From assembly GCF_002531825.1 (NCBI RefSeq), contig NZ_NWSX01000018.1:39433-103432 (forward strand): a stretch of DNA of 64,000 nt. The letters run 5' to 3'. The stretch is from Rhizobium sp. J15. Its GTDB lineage: Bacteria; Pseudomonadota; Alphaproteobacteria; Rhizobiales; Rhizobiaceae. The notes under the pieces were generated by a model. That model was not told the origin of the DNA, did not search any database, and saw nothing but the letters and a program-made list of their open reading frames with translations. The position numbers and the translations under genes are program-made. Shown here piece after piece: positions 59,159 through 64,000 of this stretch. Numbering within the stretch: the stretch's first letter is position 1; every line of letters begins with the position of its first letter.

Positions 59159-60501
59159 TTCCGCTCGAAGGGCTGCGGGACAGTTTCGAGGGCGTCATTC
59201 CCTCCATCATCGCCACAACCGATGCCGACGGAATGCCCAATATTTCCTATCTCTCGCACGTGCATTACGTCGATGAGAGGCACGTGGCGCTCTCCAACCA
59301 GTTCTTTTCAAAGACCGCCGACAATGTGGCGCGCAACGGGCTTGCGACCGTGATGGTGGTCGACGGCTATAGCGGCCAGCAGCACGTGCTCGACCTGGTG
59401 TTCGAGCGCTCCGAGACGGAGGGCGAGACCTTCGATCAACTGGCGATCCATCTGGCGATCCTGGAAAGCCGGATGAGCGGGATCATGAAGCTGCACGCCG
59501 TCGACATCTACCGGGTGGAGGACTGCCGGGCCGTGCCGGCCGCCAATCCGCTGGTCGAGCCGGAGCCGCTCTGTCTGCCCGACCTGATGGGCAGGGTGGC
59601 GCGGCTGACGGCCCGGATGTCGAATTGCGGCGATCCGGAAACGCTGCTCGACGCCACCCTCGAAGGGCTCAGCGAACGCTTCGGCTACTCCAATTCCATG
59701 GTGCTGGTGCCGGACGGCGAACGCGATGGGCTGACGACGATTGCCAGCCGCGGCTACGACCAGTTCGGCTTCGGCGCCGAGGTTGCGGCCGGGCGCGGCA
59801 TTATCGGGCTGGCGGCCGAGCGGCGGCGCACTGTGCGTATCACCGATCTCAGCCGCGGCCGGCGCTACATCGAGGCGGTGCGGGCCATGGCCGGCGTCGA
59901 GGATGCGGCGCCGATCCCGCTTCCCGCGCTCGAAAAGCCGCTCAGCCAGATCGCGCTGCCGCTTGTGGCGCGCGGAAGGCTCGTCGGCGTGCTGTTTTCG
60001 GAATCGACCGAGCGCTTCACCTTCCGCCACCGCGACGAGGAGGCGCTGATCGTGATCGCAGCCCATCTCGCCACCGCCCTCTCCTTCCTGTCGGAGGAAC
60101 GCGAGCGGGCGGAAACCAACGGGCGGGAAAAGGCCGACGCCCCGGCCGACCGCGCCGGCGCCACGCCCGCCGGCCGGCGCATCGCCGTTCGTTTCTATCC
60201 GCGCGACGGCTCCCTGTTCGTCGACGACGACTATCTGATCCGCGGCGTGCCGGGGCGGCTGCTCCTGCATTTCCTCGAAGACTATGTGCGCACCGGCAAG
60301 CAGGACTTCCTGAACCGCGAGATCCGCCGCGACCGCCGCCTGCAGCTGCCCGACTTCAAGGACAACCTGGAAACCAGGCTGATCCTCCTGCGCCGGCGGC
60401 TGGAGGAAAAAGCCGGCCCGATCACCCTCGACCGCGCCGACCGCGGCCGCCTGCGGCTGACCCTCGCCGGGTGGCCGGAGATCGAGGTGGTGGAGGAGTG
60501 A
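59155..60501 (+). CDS. PNPOx-GAF-winged-helix one-component regulator
   Basis: A 448-residue protein that appears to join three domains. Residues 1-135 are a second PNPOx split barrel (GVIPSIIATTDADGMPNISY). Residues 155-325 are a GAF domain (LLDATLEGLSERFGYSNSMV, then EEALIVIAAHLATALSFL). Residues 350-448 (GVPGRLLLHFLEDYVRTGKQ, NREIRRDRRLQLPDFKDNLE, TRLILLRRRLEEKAGPITLD) follow the OmpR/PhoB winged-helix pattern, with LRRRLEEK as the recognition region before the hairpin. A fusion of a redox-active barrel, GAF sensor and DNA-binding end would be a one-component regulator. The start overlaps the 58682 gene. Confidence 0.75.
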   Translation: MIPLEGLRDSFEGVIPSIIATTDADGMPNISYLSHVHYVDERHVALSNQFFSKTADNVARNGLATVMVVDGYSGQQHVLDLVFERSETEGETFDQLAIHLAILESRMSGIMKLHAVDIYRVEDCRAVPAANPLVEPEPLCLPDLMGRVARLTARMSNCGDPETLLDATLEGLSERFGYSNSMVLVPDGERDGLTTIASRGYDQFGFGAEVAAGRGIIGLAAERRRTVRITDLSRGRRYIEAVRAMAGVEDAAPIPLPALEKPLSQIALPLVARGRLVGVLFSESTERFTFRHRDEEALIVIAAHLATALSFLSEERERAETNGREKADAPADRAGATPAGRRIAVRFYPRDGSLFVDDDYLIRGVPGRLLLHFLEDYVRTGKQDFLNREIRRDRRLQLPDFKDNLETRLILLRRRLEEKAGPITLDRADRGRLRLTLAGWPEIEVVEE

Positions 60502-60570
60502 TGGGGTGGCCAGGTTTTCGGTCCCTACGGGCACCGCTTTCCATGCTTCCCCAAGGAGGAGTGGGCGGCC

Positions 60571-60738
60571 GACCCCACTCTCCCTCATTCCTGTGCTTGT
60601 CACCGGAATCCAGCCACCGCGCGTCCGCGCGGTGAATGACTCACCACATGCAGCCAAGGAAAAAGTCTATCCTGCCCAAAGACTTGGGCAGGCTGGATCC
60701 CTGTGACAAGCACAGGGATGAAGGAGGTTGGGTGGGGC
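60571..60738. repeat. Family B repeat, complete, inverted module order
   Basis: Outer arms (CCTCATTCCTGTGCTTGTCA and GTGACAAGCACAGGGATGAA) enclose CACCGCGCGTCCGCGCGGTG and TGCCCAAAGACTTGGGCAGG. Compared with 39881 the two inner hairpins are in the opposite order, as if the element were flipped. Confidence 0.75.
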
Positions 60739-60899
60739 CTTGGTACCCCAGGCGAGCGCTTGCACTTAGGCAAATCCTGCCAGGGAGGACCTGTCAGCAT
60801 GGCGTGACACAGGTCGAACTCCAGCCCAATGCCACCCCACCAGCGATCTCATCAATGCGGTGATACCCGCCATAGAGTGACAACCGAGGAAGAGCAAAC

Positions 60900-62072
60900 C
60901 TACCCCTTCGCCCGCAACGCCGCCCCCAACGGCAGCCGCGCGGCCGCCAGCGCCGGCAGCGCGCCGCCGATCACGCCGACTGCCAGCCCGAGCAGACCCG
61001 CCGTCAAAACCACTTCAGGCGACACCACGAGCTGAAACGCCATCTTCGTATTGTTGGCGCCCATCGTGCTCGCCTGCCAGCCGTCGAAGGCGAACCGGGA
61101 GGCGATGGCGCCGGCGGCGGCGCCGAGGGCCGAGAGCAGCACCGCCTCCACCCAGGTGGCGGCGAAGGCCGGCAGGCGGGCGAAGCCCAGGAGCCGCAGC
61201 GTGGCGATCTCGACGGCGCGGTCGGAGACCGAGCTCATCATCGTGTTCAGGGCGCCGGCCGTCGCCCCCACCGCCATCAAAAGCGCGATCGGCCAGCCGA
61301 ACAGGCGGATCAGGCTCTCGGTGCGCTCGGCCTGCGCCGCATAGAGATCAGCCTCCGCGATGGCTGTGAGCGGCGGGCCCGACAGGTCCGCAAGCCGCGC
61401 CCGCAGCGCCGCCAGCCCGCCCGCGCCATCGACCCGCAGCCTGAGGCTCTGCACCTGCCCCTGCCTGTCGAAGGCCGATTGCACGGCTTCGAGATCGGCC
61501 CAGATCTCGGATTCGAAGGCGCTGCCGCCGGAGGAGAAATGGCCGGCGACCGTCCAGTCGAGCGCGCCGAGCCGCACCGTCTGGCCGACGGCAAAGCCCG
61601 GAAAACTCTCGGCGATGCGTTTGCCGACGACGATCTCGCGCGCCCCCGACGCAAAGAGCCGCCCCTGCGAAAGCTTCACACCTTGCCGCAGAGCCGGCCC
61701 CGCCTGATCCATGCCCCTCAGCGACAGCGTCTGCTCGGCGCCGTCGACCGCCCTGACATCGATGGGAACGACGGTCTCGCGCGACAGGGCGATCCCGGCA
61801 CCGCCGCTCGCCGCCAGGCTGCGGATCGCCTCGGCGGGCACATCCGAGCCGGTCTCCTGGTTGGTGCCGCCGCCGAGGATGACGGCGATATCGGGCGAGC
61901 CCGCCCCGGCAAGTGCGGCCTCGAAGCCGCGCGCCATGGCCAGAAACCCGGCGAGCACAGTCACGACGAGCGCCACCGACAGCACCATCGACAGCGAGAT
62001 CGCAAGCCGCCTGGGGAGGCTCGCCAGATTGACTCGGATCATGAGAAAGATCTGCTTGAGCGTTGAGCGCAT
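60900..62072 (-). CDS. ABC transporter permease (FtsX/MacB type)
   Basis: A 390-residue membrane protein. One N-terminal helix (LAISLMVLSVALVVTVLAG, about residues 23-41) is followed by a roughly 200-residue periplasmic domain (ALAGAGSPDIAVILGGGTNQ, GMDQAGPALRQGVKLSQGRL) and three C-terminal helices (LIRLFGWPIALLMAVGATAG, VEAVLLSALGAAAGAIA, VVLTAGLLGLAVGVIGGALP). This is the FtsX/MacB topology. It is the last gene of a three-gene operon with the second permease and the ATPase, four bases apart. Likely moves a lipid-like or peptide substrate across the inner membrane. Confidence 0.92.
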   Translation of the reverse strand: MRSTLKQIFLMIRVNLASLPRRLAISLSMVLSVALVVTVLAGFLAMARGFEAALAGAGSPDIAVILGGGTNQETGSDVPAEAIRSLAASGGAGIALSRETVVPIDVRAVDGAEQTLSLRGMDQAGPALRQGVKLSQGRLFASGAREIVVGKRIAESFPGFAVGQTVRLGALDWTVAGHFSSGGSAFESEIWADLEAVQSAFDRQGQVQSLRLRVDGAGGLAALRARLADLSGPPLTAIAEADLYAAQAERTESLIRLFGWPIALLMAVGATAGALNTMMSSVSDRAVEIATLRLLGFARLPAFAATWVEAVLLSALGAAAGAIASRFAFDGWQASTMGANNTKMAFQLVVSPEVVLTAGLLGLAVGVIGGALPALAAARLPLGAALRAKG

Positions 62073-62076
62073 TGGA

Positions 62077-63216
62077 TTATCTCGTTCTGAAAGCGTTGAC
62101 GATGGGCAGGCGCATGGCGCTGAAAGCGGGCAGTAGCCCCGTCAGCAGGCCGAGGCCGGCGATGATGGCGGCGGATTTCAGCAGCACCGCCGCACCGAAG
62201 ACGAGGCCGAATTCCGGCCCGATCGCAAGCGTCGCGAGCTTGGCGAGAATGAGCCCGCCCGCGCCGCCGACGGCGAAGATGAACAGCGTCTCGCCGAGGA
62301 TGAGCGCCATGATCCGCCCCCGGGAAAAGCCGAGCACCTTCATCACGCCGATCTCGAAGCGGCGTTCCCTGACGGCAAAGAGCATGGTGTTCACCGAGAT
62401 CATCAGGATCGTCACGAAGGCGGCGCCGACGACGAGGCCGACGATCAGGCCGATATCGGCGAATTGCCTGAGAAACGCTTCGAGGAACTGCTTTTCCGAT
62501 TGCGTGCGCGTCTGCGCCGCCGAATTGGCGAAGAGCGCGTCGATGCGCGCCGCCAGCACCGCCGAGGAAACGCCTTGGCGCGGACGCACCACGAAGGCGT
62601 CGACCGTATCCTTGTCGCGGGCACGGGCCGCATTGACCGCGTCGTAACGGGCGAGCATGAAATAGGTGTCGGTGCTGGCATCGGCGCCCTCGAAGATGCC
62701 TGCGATCGTGAAGCTCCAGCTGCGGCTGCCGTCCGCCTTCATCATCTGGCTGGTGACGCCGATGCGCTGGCCGACCGACCAGCCCTGCGCTTCAGCCAAC
62801 GCCCGGCCGACCAGCACCCGGTCGCCGCCCTCCTGGAGTGCCGCGATCAGACCGGGCGTCAGCCCGAGCTCCTCGCCGTTGGCGGCGGCGATCGCCTGTG
62901 GATCGACGGCGCTGACGGCCACCACATTCTTTTCCACCTCGACGAAACCGCGTATGCGCGCGGTATAGGCGACCGCCGCGACATCGGGCTCGGCGGCGAT
63001 CCGGCCGAGATAGGCAAGCGGCAGCGACAGACCGCGGCCGGATTTGTTGAAGACGCCGAGCAGGTTGTCGCTGGCGCCCGCCGCCCCCTGGCTGCCGGTA
63101 ACGAAGCTCGCCGTCAGCCCATAGATCAGGAAGGCGATGCCGACCGAAAACATCAGCAGGATGGCGCGCAGCCGCTTGCGCCAGGCATTGCGCCGCATCA
63201 GCTGGAAGAAGCTCAT
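62077..63216 (-). CDS. ABC transporter permease (FtsX/MacB type)
   Basis: A 379-residue partner permease with the same topology: N-terminal helix (AILLMFSVGIAFLIYGLTAS), a large external domain (ALAEAQGWSVGQRIGVTSQM) and three C-terminal helices, including GLIVGLVVGAAFVTILMISV and FIFAVGGAGGLILAKLATLA. Its start overlaps the ATPase stop (63213-63216), so the two are coupled. With the 60900 permease it would form a heterodimeric exporter. Confidence 0.92.
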   Translation of the reverse strand: MSFFQLMRRNAWRKRLRAILLMFSVGIAFLIYGLTASFVTGSQGAAGASDNLLGVFNKSGRGLSLPLAYLGRIAAEPDVAAVAYTARIRGFVEVEKNVVAVSAVDPQAIAAANGEELGLTPGLIAALQEGGDRVLVGRALAEAQGWSVGQRIGVTSQMMKADGSRSWSFTIAGIFEGADASTDTYFMLARYDAVNAARARDKDTVDAFVVRPRQGVSSAVLAARIDALFANSAAQTRTQSEKQFLEAFLRQFADIGLIVGLVVGAAFVTILMISVNTMLFAVRERRFEIGVMKVLGFSRGRIMALILGETLFIFAVGGAGGLILAKLATLAIGPEFGLVFGAAVLLKSAAIIAGLGLLTGLLPAFSAMRLPIVNAFRTR

Positions 63217-63911
63217 CGGCCCGCCCCCTCGGTGAATTCGCCCTTGTTGAGCGTCAGCCTGCGCCGCGCCCGGGCGGCGGCCTCCGGATCATGCGTGACC
63301 ATGATGATGGTCTTGCCGAGTTCGCGGTTGAGAAAGGCGAGCATATCGAGGATGTCGTTGGCCGATTTCCGGTCGAGATCGCCGGTCGGCTCGTCGCAGA
63401 GAATGAGATCGGGATCGGTGACGATGGCGCGCGCAATGCCGACGCGCTGCTGCTGCCCGCCCGACATGCTGGATGGAAACTGCCGCTGCCGCCCGGCAAG
63501 CCCGACAAGCTCCATGACCGTATCCACGCGCGCCCGCCGCTCGCTGCGCGTCAGCGGCTTCAGGAGCAGCGGCAGCTCGATATTCTCCGCCGCATTCAGC
63601 ATCGGCAGCAGATTGTAGAACTGGAAGACGATGCCCATCCCATGCGCCCGCCAGGCCGCCCTTGCGCCCTCGCCCATCTGCCCGAGATGGCTGCGGCCGA
63701 TCCGGATCTCGCCCGCATCCGCGCTGTCGATGCCGCCGAGCATATTGAGCAGCGTCGATTTCCCCGAGCCCGACGGCCCCATGACCGCAACGAAATCGCC
63801 GCGCGCAATGGAAAGATCGAGCGCCGAAAAGATCGCTATCGCCTCGCCGCCGATCCGGAACGACTTCTTCACGCCGGCAAGGGAGATATAGGGTTCATGC
63901 ATGTCGGTCAT
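63213..63911 (-). CDS. ABC transporter ATP-binding protein (LolD/MacB type)
   Basis: A 232-residue ATPase. Walker A GPSGSGKST (about residues 45-53), signature MSGGQQQRVGIARA (about 140-153) and Walker B LILCDEPTGDLDRKSANDI (about 160-178) are intact, and IIMVTHDPEAAA is the H-loop. Size and DEPTGDLD motif place it with the LolD/MacB/FtsE group. AAAGGAG precedes ATG 63911. It drives the two following permeases. Rather than resembling the MacA/MacB pump fully, no periplasmic adaptor gene is seen in the window; it may lie beyond the right edge or be absent. Confidence 0.93.
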   Translation of the reverse strand: MTDMHEPYISLAGVKKSFRIGGEAIAIFSALDLSIARGDFVAVMGPSGSGKSTLLNMLGGIDSADAGEIRIGRSHLGQMGEGARAAWRAHGMGIVFQFYNLLPMLNAAENIELPLLLKPLTRSERRARVDTVMELVGLAGRQRQFPSSMSGGQQQRVGIARAIVTDPDLILCDEPTGDLDRKSANDILDMLAFLNRELGKTIIMVTHDPEAAARARRRLTLNKGEFTEGAGR

Positions 63912-63956
63912 TGTTTTGCTCCTTTGGTGGTTGATTATTGGCGCCGCGGCCGGAGG

Positions 63957-64000
63957 CATGTCTCCTTCTCCCCAGCGGGGGTCCGAAGGACGGGTCGAGA
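63957..64000. repeat. Family C repeat, partial at right edge
   Basis: CATGTCTCCTTCTCCCCAGC then GGGGGTCCGAAGGACGGGTC. The rest lies beyond the window. Confidence 0.6.

Overview
The window is high-GC, gene-dense alphaproteobacterial DNA. It looks like a member of the Rhizobium leguminosarum/etli group. This is an inference from the protein types, the density of HxlR, Lrp, LysR and AraC regulators facing single metabolic genes, and several families of rhizobial-type dispersed palindromic repeats; no rRNA or other marker gene is present to prove it. I saw no tRNA, rRNA, CRISPR array, complete insertion sequence or integrase. The replicon (chromosome or large plasmid) cannot be told.

Region by region. 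1-3.1 kb: the end of a probable murein endopeptidase, then two tandem HxlR-regulator/NAD(P)-binding-protein pairs. 3.1-8.1 kb: a P-loop kinase, a divergent Lrp/argininosuccinate-synthase pair bracketed by direct repeats, and a second Lrp gene divergent from a small hydrolase. 8.1-17.5 kb: single-gene units (three-domain cell-wall-type protein, nucleotidyltransferase, MFS exporter, VOC proteins, DUF2087 protein, DHFR-like protein, synthetase-only RelA/SpoT protein, GFA protein). 17.8-26.1 kb: an ABC exporter whose 3' end recurs at 21.6 and 25.9 kb, enclosing accessory DNA with a HEPN-motif protein, a phage DUF3164 remnant and a frameshifted gene. 26.2-29.5 kb: an ABC-2 export operon with a triplicated translation start. 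30-46.7 kb: mostly metabolic and regulatory genes (EEP hydrolase, two LysR, GNATs, GST, COQ7, FMN-dependent alpha-hydroxyacid oxidase, nitrilase, DapB, AraC/PhyH). 46.9-53.9 kb: PLP decarboxylase, deaminase, an orphan antitoxin-like HTH protein, secreted proteins, and two copies of an unusual 170-180 bp palindromic element. 53.9-57.5 kb: two paralogous secreted parallel beta-helix proteins. 57.8-60.5 kb: a hemerythrin-like gene divergent from two flavin-fold (PNPOx) genes, the second apparently a PNPOx-GAF-winged-helix one-component regulator. 60.9-63.9 kb: an ABC ATPase with two FtsX/MacB-type permeases.

The most interesting candidate system is the hemerythrin/PNPOx/PNPOx-GAF-wHTH locus. Its divergent promoter carries four direct repeats at 11, 20 and 11 bp intervals, the arrangement expected for an OmpR-type winged helix such as the one I read at the regulator's C-terminus. 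Also notable are the triplicated ABC-gene 3' end, the chained mini-ORFs before an ABC permease, the accessory HEPN and RelA-like genes, and the paired palindromic elements that can form alternative hairpins.
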